DNA of 64,000 nucleotides from assembly GCA_036004685.1 (NCBI GenBank), contig DASYRE010000062.1:1-64000 (forward strand), in the 5' to 3' direction. The DNA comes from Candidatus Polarisedimenticolia bacterium. GTDB taxonomy: Bacteria; Acidobacteriota; Polarisedimenticolia; Gp22-AA2; AA152. Below are positions 9,209-18,347 of this stretch, in pieces. A program made the position numbers and the translations under genes. Position 1 is the first letter of the stretch. Every line of letters starts with the position of its first letter. The notes beneath the pieces were generated by a model. That model saw only the letters and a list, made by a program, of their open reading frames with translations, ran no database searches and was not told the origin of the DNA.

Positions 9209-9697
9209 TCAGCGCGGCGGGACCTCGGGTGCGCCGGTGTCGGCCTTTCCTCGCCTCAGCTCCTCGCGGGCCCGTTTCGCGAGCTTGCCGTAATTGGCCC
9301 TTATACGCTCCAAATCGGCGTCCTCCAGCTCCTCCAAATCCAGCACGGCGTTGTGGGCCCCCTCCAAAGCGCGAATCAACTCATCGAGTTTCACCTGGAT
9401 CGCTTCAGAGTCTCGATTCTGCGTGTTCTGGATCAGAAAGACCATCAGGAAGGTCACGATCGTCGTTCCCGTGTTGATGACCAACTGCCAAGTATCGCTG
9501 AAGTGGAATAGGGGGCCGAGGAGAGCCCATCCAACGACGAGCGCGACCGCCGCGCCGAAGGCGGCGGGCTTCCCGGCCGCCCGGGCCGTGCCTTTCGCAA
9601 AACGGGTGAACCATGGCTTCCGTTGGGGTTCAGTATCTTTGCGCACCGTCTTCTTATGCTCCCCGGTCAAGTCAGGTGGTTTCGATCCGACGATCAT
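9209..9697 (-). CDS. Low-affinity iron permease family membrane protein
   Basis: The 162-aa protein has two transmembrane helices (AFGAAVALVVGWALLGPLF and VINTGTTIVTFLMVFLIQ). The diagnostic QNTQNRD motif is followed by a soluble helical tail beginning IQVKLDELIRALEGA. This is the signature of the small bacterial Iron_permease (PF04120-type) family, named after yeast Fet4 but with unproven transport role in bacteria. Length fits the family. It lies divergently from a secreted protein gene at 9806. Confidence 0.85.
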   Translation of the reverse strand: MIVGSKPPDLTGEHKKTVRKDTEPQRKPWFTRFAKGTARAAGKPAAFGAAVALVVGWALLGPLFHFSDTWQLVINTGTTIVTFLMVFLIQNTQNRDSEAIQVKLDELIRALEGAHNAVLDLEELEDADLERIRANYGKLAKRAREELRRGKADTGAPEVPPR

Positions 9698-9805
9698 CGT
9701 CCCTGGACGTGCGAAGTCCCGGCCAGCCTACGGCACAAGCCTTGCACCGCTGTCGGACGGTTTCGTTTTTCTTGCGCCACCGACCAACTCTCGCAGGAGA
9801 CTTGA

Positions 9806-10330
9806 ATGAAGAAGCTGCTCATCATCGCCGTCGCTTTGCTGCCGTTGCTGTCTCTTCCCGCGCTTTCCGCCAAGTCGAGCCCGCCGCCGCGGATCCTCTC
9901 CTTCGACCACATGTACGCCGTGGACGGGCCGTTCCTGGGCGACGCCCATTCGATCCGGGGCGTCGCGGGGGATGAGCTGCCCTGGACCATCGAGCGTTCC
10001 GCCAAGGGAAGTCTCGACACGAATGGCCGCCTGCGGATCCAGGTCCGGGGACTCGTTTTCACGGACGATCCCGAAGTGCCCCCCGAGAACCGCGGCAAGA
10101 ACGACGAGACGACTTTCCGGGGCCTCGTCAGCTGCGTCACCGAAGTCAGCGACACGGAGGTCGGAATGGCCAACGTCATGACGGAGGGTTTCCCGGCCAC
10201 TCCCGAGGGGAACTCCACGATCGACGCGTTCATCACCCTGCCGAATCCCTGCGTCGCCCCTATCATCTTCATCATGGCGGGCAGCGAAGACAAGTGGTTC
10301 GCGGTGACCGGGTTCGAGTCGGGGGAATAG
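9806..10330 (+). CDS. Secreted hypothetical protein
   Basis: The 174-aa protein has a clear Sec signal peptide (KKLLIIAVALLPLLSLPALSA). The mature domain is predicted to be beta-rich, with two cysteines that could pair (SCVTEV and PCVAPI). A GGAGA ribosome site lies 8 nt before the ATG. No known domain was recognised. Its stop is 49 nt from the convergent rhomboid gene. Confidence 0.7.
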   Translation: MKKLLIIAVALLPLLSLPALSAKSSPPPRILSFDHMYAVDGPFLGDAHSIRGVAGDELPWTIERSAKGSLDTNGRLRIQVRGLVFTDDPEVPPENRGKNDETTFRGLVSCVTEVSDTEVGMANVMTEGFPATPEGNSTIDAFITLPNPCVAPIIFIMAGSEDKWFAVTGFESGE

Positions 10331-10379
10331 CCCGGGCTCTTACGCCGAAACCCGGGTGGGATGGCGTGACTGGACGGAT

Positions 10380-11030
10380 TCAACCCGTCATCTGCGGCGA
10401 CGACCTGCCTCGCAGCAGGAAAGTCAGGACGAAGCCCGCCATGAAGCCGCCGATGTGGGCCATGTAAGCCACCCCACCCTGGTTTCCGGTGTCGGACAGC
10501 GAGCCGATGCCGCTAAAAAGCTGCAGGACGATCCACAAACCGATGACGACAATCGCCGGAGCCTGAATCACCTGCTGGTACTGGAGGACGCGGATTCTCC
10601 CGTGCGGAAACAGGAGGATGTAGGCTCCCAGCACTCCGGCGATCGCGCCCGAAGCCCCCACGTTCGGTATCGTCGAGCTCTGGTTGAAGGCCATCTGCGC
10701 GAACGTCGCGGCGAGCCCGCAGAGCAGGTAGAACACCAGGAACTTCAGATGTCCGAACCGATCCTCGACGTTGTCCCCGAATATCCACAGGTAGAGCATG
10801 TTGCCCCCCAGATGGAGCCATCCCGCGTGCATGAACATCGAGGTGAACAGCGTCGTGAAATCGGCTCCCGGATTCGCCAAGAAGCGTCTCGGAATGAAGG
10901 CCCACCGCGCGATGAAGGCCTCCCCGCCGTTCAGCTCGATGAAGAAGAAAAGGAGGTTGAGCGCCACGAGCGCGTAGGTGACGAAAGGCACCGTTCTGCG
11001 GGAGCTGTCGTCGTCGCCGATGGGGAACAT
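10380..11030 (-). CDS. Rhomboid-family intramembrane serine protease
   Basis: The 216-aa protein has six predicted transmembrane helices. It has all rhomboid hallmarks: the HLGGN motif (His73, Asn77), the catalytic Ser127 in GASGAIAG, and the catalytic His192 in AHIGGF. It would cleave membrane-anchored substrates within the bilayer. The ATG at 11030 is chosen because AGGAGA precedes it by 8 nt and homologous proteins start near MFPIGDDDS. The frame stays open for another 110 codons upstream, but that part has no transmembrane or coding character. Substrates are unknown. Confidence 0.93.
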   Translation of the reverse strand: MFPIGDDDSSRRTVPFVTYALVALNLLFFFIELNGGEAFIARWAFIPRRFLANPGADFTTLFTSMFMHAGWLHLGGNMLYLWIFGDNVEDRFGHLKFLVFYLLCGLAATFAQMAFNQSSTIPNVGASGAIAGVLGAYILLFPHGRIRVLQYQQVIQAPAIVVIGLWIVLQLFSGIGSLSDTGNQGGVAYMAHIGGFMAGFVLTFLLRGRSSPQMTG

Positions 11031-11108
11031 TCGCTGAGTCTCCTGCTTGCGTCGGTCGTTGGGTCGCCCGGTCGCGGCGCGGCAAAGTCCCGCGAACTCC
11101 GGGGTTGC

Positions 11109-11138
11109 AGTGTAGAGTCCGATTTCTTTTTCGGACAA
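11109..11138 (-). promoter_or_regulatory. Putative sigma-70-like promoter of the rhomboid gene
   Basis: On the minus strand a TTGTCC -35 element (11133-11138) is separated by 18 nt from TACACT (11109-11114). Each box matches consensus at 4 of 6 positions. It lies about 80 nt upstream of the rhomboid start. Confidence 0.35.
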
Positions 11139-11402
11139 TGGGGTGAATTCCCCAGATGCGCCGCCCGGGCACGCTCTTCCCTTCAGTCCGGCAAGCTCCA
11201 AGAGCGGCGCGCCGGCGTTGTCCGGCGTGGCTCGCCGGCGTGTAAATTCTAGAAATTGCCTGTCACGAATGGCTCCGAGCCGCGGCGCGCGACCCGTCTG
11301 CCTTTTCTTGTCGTCATGTCGCCATGAAGACGGCGCGGCACACCCCTTGCTTGATGCCAAAGAGTCGCCGTCGCGCAGCGCCAGCCCGATGAGGAACGAG
11401 AC
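11139..11402. other. Remainder of the 11,031-11,402 intergenic region
   Basis: This divergent gap between the rhomboid and YihY genes totals about 370 nt. Apart from the weak minus-strand promoter and ribosome sites, no convincing gene or RNA is seen. Short ORFs here lack ribosome sites and domain similarity. Confidence 0.4.
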
Positions 11403-12365
11403 GTGAGCAAGAGCCGGCTCAAGGCACCCTGGGATCTTTTGAAAACGACGCTTTCCGAGTGGATCGATGACGACGCTCCACGGCTGGGCGCCGCCCTCGC
11501 TTTCTACACCTTCTTCTCGCTCGCCCCGATCCTCGTGATCAGTATCTCCGTCGCCGCCCTCCTATTCGGCCAGGAAGCGGCTCAAGGGAGAGTGCTGACC
11601 GAGCTTCGCGGCCTCCTCGGGCGGGAGAGCGCGCAAGCCATCCAGGAGATGCTCGCGCAGGTCTCCAAGAAAAGCGTCGGGATCGCCACCTCTGTCGGAG
11701 GCGCCTTGACGGCTTTGGTCGGCGCCACCGGGGCCTTCGCCGAGCTCCAGGCGTCGTTGAACACGATCTGGGGCGCCCAAAGCCCGCGGCGCGGGATCCT
11801 GGGCTGGATTCGCACCCGCGTGCTGTCCTTCGCGATGCTCCTTGGGGTCAGCTTCCTGATGCTCGTCTCGCTGGTCTTCAGCACCCTGGTCAACGCCTTC
11901 TCCGAGTTTCTGTCTCAGAGCATGTCCCGCGGGGCAGCCCTCGTCGAAGTCCTGAATCTGCTGCTCTCTTTCGTGGCGATCACGCTGCTCTTCGCGACGA
12001 TGTTCAAGGTCCTGCCGGATCGCGAAATCCGTTACCGCGACGTCTGGCCGGGAGCGATCCTGACGACGCTCCTGTTCACGTTGGGGAAATCGCTGCTCGG
12101 CGTCTACCTCGGCAGGGCGGCCACGGCGTCAGTCTACGGGGCGGCCTGGACGCTCGCCGTCGTGCTCTTGTGGACCTATTACTCCGCCCAAATCGTCTTC
12201 TTCGGGGCGGAGTTCACAAAGGTCTGGAAGCGGCGCGGGGCGGAGCCGCTCCCGGCCGGCGCGCCCGGCGGCCGAGTCTTCGCTTCGCCTTCCCGGGCGA
12301 AGCCGATTCCCCCCGAAAGCCGTCGAAGGCCGAAGGTCGGGGTTCGGCGCGAGCCGGTCCGATGA
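11403..12365 (+). CDS. YihY/virulence factor BrkB family membrane protein
   Basis: The 320-aa inner-membrane protein has six transmembrane helices. The family signature appears near the N-terminus (DDAPRLGAALAFYTFFSLAPIL). ATGAFAELQASLNTIW lies in the middle, and the late YRDVWPGAILTTLLF and YGAAWTLAVVLLWTYYSAQI helices are present. Once annotated as ribonuclease BN, the family is now regarded as a membrane protein of uncertain, possibly transport, role. It starts with GTG and its stop overlaps the next ATG (ATGA), so it is translationally coupled to the AsmA-like gene. The basic C-terminal tail is low complexity. Confidence 0.9.
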   Translation: MSKSRLKAPWDLLKTTLSEWIDDDAPRLGAALAFYTFFSLAPILVISISVAALLFGQEAAQGRVLTELRGLLGRESAQAIQEMLAQVSKKSVGIATSVGGALTALVGATGAFAELQASLNTIWGAQSPRRGILGWIRTRVLSFAMLLGVSFLMLVSLVFSTLVNAFSEFLSQSMSRGAALVEVLNLLLSFVAITLLFATMFKVLPDREIRYRDVWPGAILTTLLFTLGKSLLGVYLGRAATASVYGAAWTLAVVLLWTYYSAQIVFFGAEFTKVWKRRGAEPLPAGAPGGRVFASPSRAKPIPPESRRRPKVGVRREPVR

Positions 12366-14050
12366 AGGCGCCCCGGCTCGTTTTTCGGGTTTTCCGCTCC
12401 GGCTTGCGGATTCTGATCGTCGCCGTGATCGCCCTGGCCGTCCTCGCGGTCGTGCTCGACGTGGCCCTCGACGCCCCGATCCGGCGCCACATGGAGAGGG
12501 CGATCAACGAAGCGCTGGACGGATATCACGTCCGGGTTCGCCGGGCCGACTTCCACATCCTCGGCTTCTCGATCGATCTGGAGAACAGCAGCATCTATCA
12601 GAACGCCCGTCCCGACCCGCCCGTGGCGTTCGTCCCGCGCCTGCGGGCGAGCGTCCAGTGGAGGTCGCTGCTCTCGGGACGCCTGGTGGCCGATTTCCGC
12701 TTCGAGCGCCCGACGATTCACATCAATCTCAACCAGCTCTCGGAGGAAGCCCGGGACCCGGTCCCCATCCGCCAGCGGGGATGGCAGGACGCCCTCCAGG
12801 CGATCTATCCCCTGAAGATCAACGATTTCGAGATACGCGAGGGGACCCTCGTCTACCAGGACGTGGGGGACTATCCGCCGCTGCGCGTCACCCGGGTCTA
12901 CTTTCACGCCGGGAACATCCGCAACATCCGTTCGAAGGACCGGCACTATCCTTCCGATATCCGGTTGGCCGGAATCGTGTTCGACCGGGGAAAGATCTTC
13001 GTCGACGGTCACGCCGACTTTCTCGCCAAGCCCTTCATGGGCGTGACCGGAGCGCTCGATCTTCAGAACATGGAGCTCGCGTATTTCCAGCCGATGGCGA
13101 AGAGGAACAACCTTTCCGTCCGGCGCGGCGGCGTCGACGCCCTCGGCCGGTTCGAATACGCTTCCACGATCAGCCGTCTCGAGCTGGACCGCATGGTCGT
13201 CCGGCACGCGGTGGTCGACTATCTGCACACCGGGCAGCCCGCCGGCCCGCGGGGGACGTTGCCGAAACGGGTCATCGAGAAGGCCAAGGAGCTCAAGAAC
13301 AGTCCGGATCAGATCCTCCGGATCCGGACGCTCGACGTCCTGGACAGCGAAGTGGGCTTCGTGAATCAGGCTTCCAATCCTCCCTATCGGATCTTCGTGA
13401 CCGACGGTTCCCTGGAAGCACGGAATTTCAGCAACCAGAACACGTTTGGCGCCGCCAGCGTGATGCTGGCGGGCAAATTCATGGGCAGCGGACAGCTCTT
13501 GGCGCAGGCGGGGCTGCGGCCGGCGGCGAAAGGCTCGGATTTCGACGTCGTGATGAGAATCGACGATTCGCAGATCGCGTCCCTGAACCAGCTGCTGCGT
13601 TCCTACGCCCACCTCGACGTCGCGGCGGGGACCTTCTCCTTCTACGCCGAAGCCCGGGTCAAGGAGGGGCACATCGAGGGCTACGTCAAGCCGCTGTTCA
13701 AGAACATCGACATCTACGACCCCCGGCAGGACCGCCACAAGAGCGTCTTCAAGAAGCTCTACGAAAAAGTCGCCGGTGGCATCGCGAAGATGCTCAAGAA
13801 CAAGCCGCGCGACGAAGTGGCGACGGTGACGAGCATCTCCGGCCCGGTGGAGGACGTCAAGGCCAACACCATGGAGATCGTCGGCGGCCTCATCCGGAAC
13901 GCGTTCTTCCATGCCATCCTTCCGGGATTCGAGTCGCACCTCAAGCTCCACGGGAAGCATCGCAAGGAACGATCGAAAGAGGCGCTCATGAGCCCGCCGG
14001 CTTCGGGGGGGCCTTCCCAGGCGGCGGAAGCCCGAGGAGGGTCTCGATGA
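12362..14050 (+). CDS. DUF748/AsmA-like periplasm-spanning protein
   Basis: The 562-aa protein has one N-terminal signal anchor (LRILIVAVIALAVLAVVLDVAL). A long repetitive beta-strand-rich region follows, with DUF748-like blocks such as INEALDGYHVRVRRADFHILG and VQWRSLLSGRLVADFRFERP. AsmA/TamB/DUF748 proteins form elongated beta-taco bridges implicated in lipid transport between the membranes. The ATG at 12362 overlaps the YihY stop, and its own stop (TGA at 14048) overlaps the next ATG, so all three genes form one tightly coupled operon. Exact lipid cargo is unknown. Confidence 0.78.
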   Translation: MKAPRLVFRVFRSGLRILIVAVIALAVLAVVLDVALDAPIRRHMERAINEALDGYHVRVRRADFHILGFSIDLENSSIYQNARPDPPVAFVPRLRASVQWRSLLSGRLVADFRFERPTIHINLNQLSEEARDPVPIRQRGWQDALQAIYPLKINDFEIREGTLVYQDVGDYPPLRVTRVYFHAGNIRNIRSKDRHYPSDIRLAGIVFDRGKIFVDGHADFLAKPFMGVTGALDLQNMELAYFQPMAKRNNLSVRRGGVDALGRFEYASTISRLELDRMVVRHAVVDYLHTGQPAGPRGTLPKRVIEKAKELKNSPDQILRIRTLDVLDSEVGFVNQASNPPYRIFVTDGSLEARNFSNQNTFGAASVMLAGKFMGSGQLLAQAGLRPAAKGSDFDVVMRIDDSQIASLNQLLRSYAHLDVAAGTFSFYAEARVKEGHIEGYVKPLFKNIDIYDPRQDRHKSVFKKLYEKVAGGIAKMLKNKPRDEVATVTSISGPVEDVKANTMEIVGGLIRNAFFHAILPGFESHLKLHGKHRKERSKEALMSPPASGGPSQAAEARGGSR

Positions 14051-15204
14051 AGAGGCGATCGCAGCGGCCCTCGGGGCCGCGCCGGAGCGCGCGGAGCCGC
14101 GGCCCGGTGCGCTATGCGGTCGTCGGACTCGGCTACATCGCGCAGGCGGTCGTCCTTCCGGCCTTCGCGCACGCCCGGAACAGCCGGATCGCGGCGCTCG
14201 TCTCCGAAGACCCTGTCAAGCTCCGGAAGCTGGGGGATCAATACGGAGTGGCTCGGCGCTGCGCCTACCCCCAATTCGACGCCCTCCTGCGCAGCGGCGA
14301 GATCGACGCGGTGTTCATCGCCCTGCCGAACCATCTTCATTCCGAATACGCGATTCTCGCCGCGCGCGCCGGGATCCACGTCCTGTGCGAAAAGCCGATG
14401 GCGACGAGCGCCACGGAGTGCCGGGCGATGATCGACGCGGCCCGGAAGGCGGGCGTGAAGCTGATGATCGCCTACCGCCTGCACTTCGAGCGGGGCAACC
14501 TCACGGCCGCCGCGCTGGTGCGGTCCGGCAAGCTGGGGGATCCACGCGCCTTCACCGCCGATTTCACGATGCAGGTGGCCGATGAGGAGAACATCCGGCT
14601 CAAGGATGCGCTCGGAGGAGGGACTCTCTACGATATCGGCATCTACTGCATCAACGCCGCGCGCGCCCTGCTTCGCGGCGAGCCGCTGGAGGTCGCCTGC
14701 TGGACCGCGCGCAAGAAGGAAAAGCGGTTCCGGGAAGTCGAGGAGACGGCCTGCGCGCTCTTGCGGTTCCCCGGAGAGCGGCTCGCCTCCTTCACCTGCA
14801 GCTTTGGAGCCTCCGACGTCTCCAGTTACCGCGTCATCGGAACCCGCGGAGATCTGCGCGTGGAGCCGGCGTTCGAGTTCGCCGGCGAAATCGTGCACCA
14901 CTTGACGATCGACGGCCGGAGGCGCGAACGGAGGTTTCCGAAGCGGGATCAATTCGCCCCGGAGCTCGTCCACTTCTCCGATTGCATCCTTCGCGATCGC
15001 CGGCCGGCCCCTGGCGGAGAAGAGGGCCTCCTCGACGTCCAGATCATCGAGGCGCTTTACGAATCGGCCCGGATCGGCCGGAGCGTCAAGCTCGATCTGA
15101 GCCTGCCGCATCAGCGGCCGCGCCTGTCCCAGGAGATGCGCCGCCCCCCCGTCCGAAAACCCGCGCTCGTGAACGCCTCAAGCCCCTCCGCGGGCGGAGA
15201 CTGA
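14047..15204 (+). CDS. Gfo/Idh/MocA-family NAD(P)-dependent oxidoreductase
   Basis: The 385-aa protein has an N-terminal Rossmann domain (VVGLGYIAQAVVLPAF, near residue 25). The family's CEKPMATS motif follows, with the conserved Glu-Lys-Pro that supplies the catalytic lysine. The C-terminal GFO domain contains GGGTLYDIGIYCINAARALL with the conserved Asp/Gly/Ile-Tyr. It most resembles glucose-fructose oxidoreductase-like sugar dehydrogenases. A basic 25-residue N-terminal extension precedes the Rossmann strand; it is not a clear signal peptide. It is the last gene of the coupled trio. Substrate is unknown. Confidence 0.92.
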   Translation: MKRRSQRPSGPRRSARSRGPVRYAVVGLGYIAQAVVLPAFAHARNSRIAALVSEDPVKLRKLGDQYGVARRCAYPQFDALLRSGEIDAVFIALPNHLHSEYAILAARAGIHVLCEKPMATSATECRAMIDAARKAGVKLMIAYRLHFERGNLTAAALVRSGKLGDPRAFTADFTMQVADEENIRLKDALGGGTLYDIGIYCINAARALLRGEPLEVACWTARKKEKRFREVEETACALLRFPGERLASFTCSFGASDVSSYRVIGTRGDLRVEPAFEFAGEIVHHLTIDGRRRERRFPKRDQFAPELVHFSDCILRDRRPAPGGEEGLLDVQIIEALYESARIGRSVKLDLSLPHQRPRLSQEMRRPPVRKPALVNASSPSAGGD

Positions 15205-15577
15205 TCCCGCCGAAAGGCAGTCAATCCTCCGGCGCTATCCGCCTTTCCGATGTTCACGGGCAGGACGCACCGTCCTCCTTTTGAGCGGCGAAGGCGTGCG
15301 AGGCGTCAGGCCGACGACCTCCGCCCCGCGCTCCAGACCGCTTTCTCTCCGAGAGCCTACATTTTCGTGAACTCCTTGTCCGGCGCGCTTTCCAGGCCTA
15401 TTTTCTCGTCTCGATAGACGAAGCCGCATGCCCGTGACAGGGTCTCATCGCGCGAGGAAGCTCCTCGCGGCGGTCTGGAAAGGGGGTGAAGACGATTCCG
15501 GGGCGGTGAGACGCAGAACGAGACCATTCGAACCATCGGAACCTACTCACAACGCTCGAGACGAAGGAGAGCATCGC
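15205..15577. other. Intergenic region with hairpin upstream of the OmpA-like gene
   Basis: This gap of about 370 nt holds a perfect 8-bp hairpin with a 3-nt loop (CGCGAGGA 15451-15458 with TCCTCGCG 15462-15469) downstream of a possible promoter. It would therefore sit in the 5' leader of the next gene. No ORF with a ribosome site is seen. Confidence 0.4.
15376..15404 (+). promoter_or_regulatory. Putative promoter of the OmpA-like gene
   Basis: TTGTCC (15376-15381), a 17-nt spacer and TATTTT (15399-15404) each match sigma-70 consensus at 4 of 6 positions. This would give a leader of about 165 nt before the start at 15578. Confidence 0.4.
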
Positions 15578-16129
15578 ATGAAACGGATTTCGGGTCTGTT
15601 GCTCCTCATGGTTCTGGTCGTTTCCGCTCCGGCCCTGGCCGGGATCGGCGACCAGAATGGCGAGATCGGCTTCAACTACGGCAGCACCCAGCTCGATTCC
15701 GACACCGGCTTCGACTCAGCGACCAGCCTCGCCCTGCGCGGCGGCTATTTCCTCAACCAGAGCTTCGAGATCGAGGGCCAGATCGCCTCGTCCTCCGAGG
15801 ACGCCCAGATCGCCGGGAACGACGCCGACGGAACGTTTCGGATGTACATGGTGAACGGTCTCTACAATTTCCAGACCCCCAAGGAGATCACTCCTTACGT
15901 CATGGCCGGCATCGGCATGGCGGACACCGAGGTGAAGGTCGCCGGCGTCAGCAACACCGACAACTCGACGGCCTACCAGGTGGGCGCGGGCAGCCGGTTC
16001 TTCTTCGGCAAGAAGAAGACGACGGCCTTCCGCGTCGACCTGTCGATGATTCAGGAGACGACGTTCGACGAGACGTCGACGCACAAGAACGTTTCGGCCG
16101 GATTCTCCTGGAAGCTCGGCAACCGCTAG
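15578..16129 (+). CDS. OmpA-like transmembrane beta-barrel protein
   Basis: The 183-aa protein has a Sec signal (MKRISGLLLLMVLVVSAPALA) and an eight-stranded barrel pattern. Visible strands include NGEIGFNYGSTQL, LALRGGYFLNQSFEIEGQIA, ITPYVMAGIGMADTEV and the terminal NVSAGFSWKLGNR. It is like OmpA-like/porin-family small barrels without a peptidoglycan-binding domain. The ATG is chosen because AAGGAGA lies 7 nt upstream; the open frame further upstream is not coding. A strong terminator follows. It is probably an abundant outer-membrane protein, judging by its clean signals. Confidence 0.85.
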   Translation: MKRISGLLLLMVLVVSAPALAGIGDQNGEIGFNYGSTQLDSDTGFDSATSLALRGGYFLNQSFEIEGQIASSSEDAQIAGNDADGTFRMYMVNGLYNFQTPKEITPYVMAGIGMADTEVKVAGVSNTDNSTAYQVGAGSRFFFGKKKTTAFRVDLSMIQETTFDETSTHKNVSAGFSWKLGNR

Positions 16130-16176
16130 TTTCCGCAATCTGAACGTCCGCTCCGGGCCTTCCGGCGCGGCATCGC

Positions 16177-16214
16177 GAACCCCGATCGCCGGCGCGATCG
16201 GGGTTCCGTTTTTT
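16177..16214 (+). terminator. Strong intrinsic terminator
   Basis: A perfect 13-bp stem pairs GAACCCCGATCGC (16177-16189) with GCGATCGGGGTTC (16194-16206) across a CGGC tetraloop. TTTTTT follows at 16209-16214. It ends the OmpA-like transcript. Confidence 0.93.
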
Positions 16215-16234
16215 CGGAGATTGTTCCTCGGAGG

Positions 16235-17287
16235 TCAGTTCACAAGGGGCGGTCTTGCCGGAAGCGGCGCAGGCCCGCAGGCCACGCTCCAGCCGGCCGA
16301 GCAGGCATGGTCGATGCACCGCGGAACCAGGCACCGGGCCACTCTTCCGCATTCCGCATCGGTGTGGCAGCAGTTCGGGATGGCCGGATGGGCGCACCCT
16401 CCGGGCGTGCACCGATCCGCCGTGCAGGCATCCCCGTCGTCGCAGGAAGAATCCGCCTCGCAGAACGGCGAGTCGAGGTCGCCGCGCCGATGGTCGAAGG
16501 GACTGCCGGCGAGCGTCAGGGGAAGGCCGTCGCCGGCGAGGCCCGCCAGGGGATCGATCGGGTAAAGATCGTCCGAGACGGGGCTCACGGACCGCAGGTC
16601 GTTCGTGTGGCCCACGGCGGCCAGGCCGCTCATGTCGAGGAACGGCTGAAGGTCGCTCAAGGTGGCATGGCCGGTGGCCGGATCCACCTGATAGAGCCCG
16701 GTGGCCTCGCCCAGGTTCGTCCACAGCCAGAGTCGATCCTCGGCGTCAAAGGTGAAGTCCCCGCCGTGGAGGTCGATATCGACCGTGGCGAGGCGGGTCG
16801 CGACGGCGGTGGTGGTGTCGACAGCGTAGAGTCCGTCCGTGTCCTGGCTGATGGCATAGAGCTTCCCGTCCCTCCGGAAGCTCAACCCGGTGATCCCGCC
16901 CAGCGTCAGACCGTTCTCGGTCAGCGGTCCGACGACCGTGAGGGCGGCCGGCAGCGTGGAGAGCGGGTCGAGCTCCACACGCATCAGCAGACAAGCGAAA
17001 TTGCCGGCGCAAAGATCCGAGGAGGAAGTATCGGTGCCAGAGGCGTAGAGGACCAGACGGCTCGCGGCCGCCAGGCCCAGCAGCGGAGTGTAGGCCGTGC
17101 CGAGGTCGCCCCGAACCGTCAGCGCGCCGGTGGAGGCCTCGACCTCGAAGATCCGGGTCACGAGATTCCCGAACTGGCTGTCCACGAGATAGAGCGTGGG
17201 CCCGGCGCCGGCCGGAGACGCCGCTCCGACTTGGAGAACGGAAAGAGCCGCGATCAAGACCGCTATCCGAAGACCCCGAAGGCTCAT
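16235..17287 (-). CDS. Secreted propeller-like protein with C-terminal Cys-rich module
   Basis: The 350-aa protein has a signal peptide (IAVLIAALSVLQVGAASPAGA). The central region resembles a DUF4394/Lp-type beta-propeller of 'time-course' repeats (LYAISQDTDGLYAVDTTT, LWTNLGEATGLYQVDPATG). The C-terminal 75 residues contain the pattern C-x5-C-x3-D-x-C-x4-C-x4-C and further cysteines, as seen in Myxococcus/Acidobacteria-type Cys-rich tails. The ATG at 17287 is chosen for its GAGGGAGC ribosome site. Cell-surface or secreted; no enzyme motif seen. Confidence 0.7.
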   Translation of the reverse strand: MSLRGLRIAVLIAALSVLQVGAASPAGAGPTLYLVDSQFGNLVTRIFEVEASTGALTVRGDLGTAYTPLLGLAAASRLVLYASGTDTSSSDLCAGNFACLLMRVELDPLSTLPAALTVVGPLTENGLTLGGITGLSFRRDGKLYAISQDTDGLYAVDTTTAVATRLATVDIDLHGGDFTFDAEDRLWLWTNLGEATGLYQVDPATGHATLSDLQPFLDMSGLAAVGHTNDLRSVSPVSDDLYPIDPLAGLAGDGLPLTLAGSPFDHRRGDLDSPFCEADSSCDDGDACTADRCTPGGCAHPAIPNCCHTDAECGRVARCLVPRCIDHACSAGWSVACGPAPLPARPPLVN

Positions 17288-17399
17288 CCGCGCTCCCTCG
17301 GGCGGCCGAGGCCGTAAGCCAGGCGGCCGACGGCCGGAACGACGCAAGCTCTCTGTCCCATCCTTCGTTCTCCCTTAAGGTCTGCCGGGATTGTCGGGA

Positions 17400-18134
17400 T
17401 TACACGGCGATGTTCTGCCCATCCTCGGCGAATTCCGCTTCCAGATCCCCTTGGCGCCGCAGCATCTCGGGTCCCAGGTGCGTCAGGATCAAGCGACGAC
17501 AGGAGAGCTCCCCGCGGCGGGACGCCAGCGTCTGAAAATCGAGGTGGTGCCGCGTGGGAGAATAACTAAACGATTCACAAAGAAACAGATCCGACTCTCG
17601 GGCGATCTCGGAGAGCGCCCCGGTCCACTCGGTGTCCCCGGAGTAGGCGATCACCCGCCCCTCGCACTCGACACGGAATCCGAACGGCTGGGCGCTTTCG
17701 GTGTGGAGAACTCTGAACGGAGTCACGGCGAGCGGTTCGAGATGCAGCGTCCGCCGGTCCTCGAGCTCGCGAAAGCTCAGCCAGGAAGAAGGCAGGTGCG
17801 ACGAGCCGGGGAAAAAGCTCTCCATCACCGCCGCCAGGCGCTCCCGGGTCGCGGGAGGGCCGGCGATCACGAGCGGGCGGCTGCGGCTCCGGAGAATCTG
17901 GGTTTCGCGGATCAAGAAAGGGAGCCCTCCGAAATGATCCCCGTGGAGATGGGAGATCAGGACGGTATCGATCGTCGCGGGGTCGACGCCGAATCGCTTC
18001 ATGCCGATCAACGCCGACGCGCCGCAGTCGATCAGGAAGGCTCCGGAGGCGCCCTGGACGAAGAAACAGGCGTTCAGCCTCCCGCCGCTGCCAAAAGCGT
18101 CGCCGCACCCTGCCACCCGCACCTGAATTCCCAT
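17400..18134 (-). CDS. MBL-fold metallo-hydrolase (RNase Z/arylsulfatase-like)
   Basis: The 244-aa cytoplasmic protein has the canonical metal-binding motif SHLHGDHFGG (about residues 61-70), the downstream SGDTEW Asp, and a terminal LTHLGPEM His. The LHTESAQPFGFRVECEGR strand is typical of the tRNase Z-like (ElaC-related) branch, but the protein lacks the exosite arm. It probably acts on a phosphoester or ester substrate. A GAGG site lies 5 nt before the ATG. No operon partner. Confidence 0.85.
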   Translation of the reverse strand: MGIQVRVAGCGDAFGSGGRLNACFFVQGASGAFLIDCGASALIGMKRFGVDPATIDTVLISHLHGDHFGGLPFLIRETQILRSRSRPLVIAGPPATRERLAAVMESFFPGSSHLPSSWLSFRELEDRRTLHLEPLAVTPFRVLHTESAQPFGFRVECEGRVIAYSGDTEWTGALSEIARESDLFLCESFSYSPTRHHLDFQTLASRRGELSCRRLILTHLGPEMLRRQGDLEAEFAEDGQNIAV

Positions 18135-18347
18135 GCATGCCTCATCGCAGCCGTCGAATCGGCCGCCCGCGCCGTCTCCCCGCCAGGGTGAGGAATCTCC
18201 CTACCGTCGTCGGGCACCGGAACCGGGGGTTTTGCCGGATGGTCCGGCCCCCGGTTGCCTCCTAGAGTCAGACATCGGACTTGCCGGGAGCTTTGCCCGG
18301 GTACGATGACAAGTCCTGGATCACCCAAAGAAGGAAGGAGCGCCACG

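Noticed and set aside
11031-11360. Upstream open frame of the rhomboid gene (extra 110 codons)
   Set aside because: The ATG at 11030 has a good ribosome site and the upstream part lacks membrane segments or codon-like structure.
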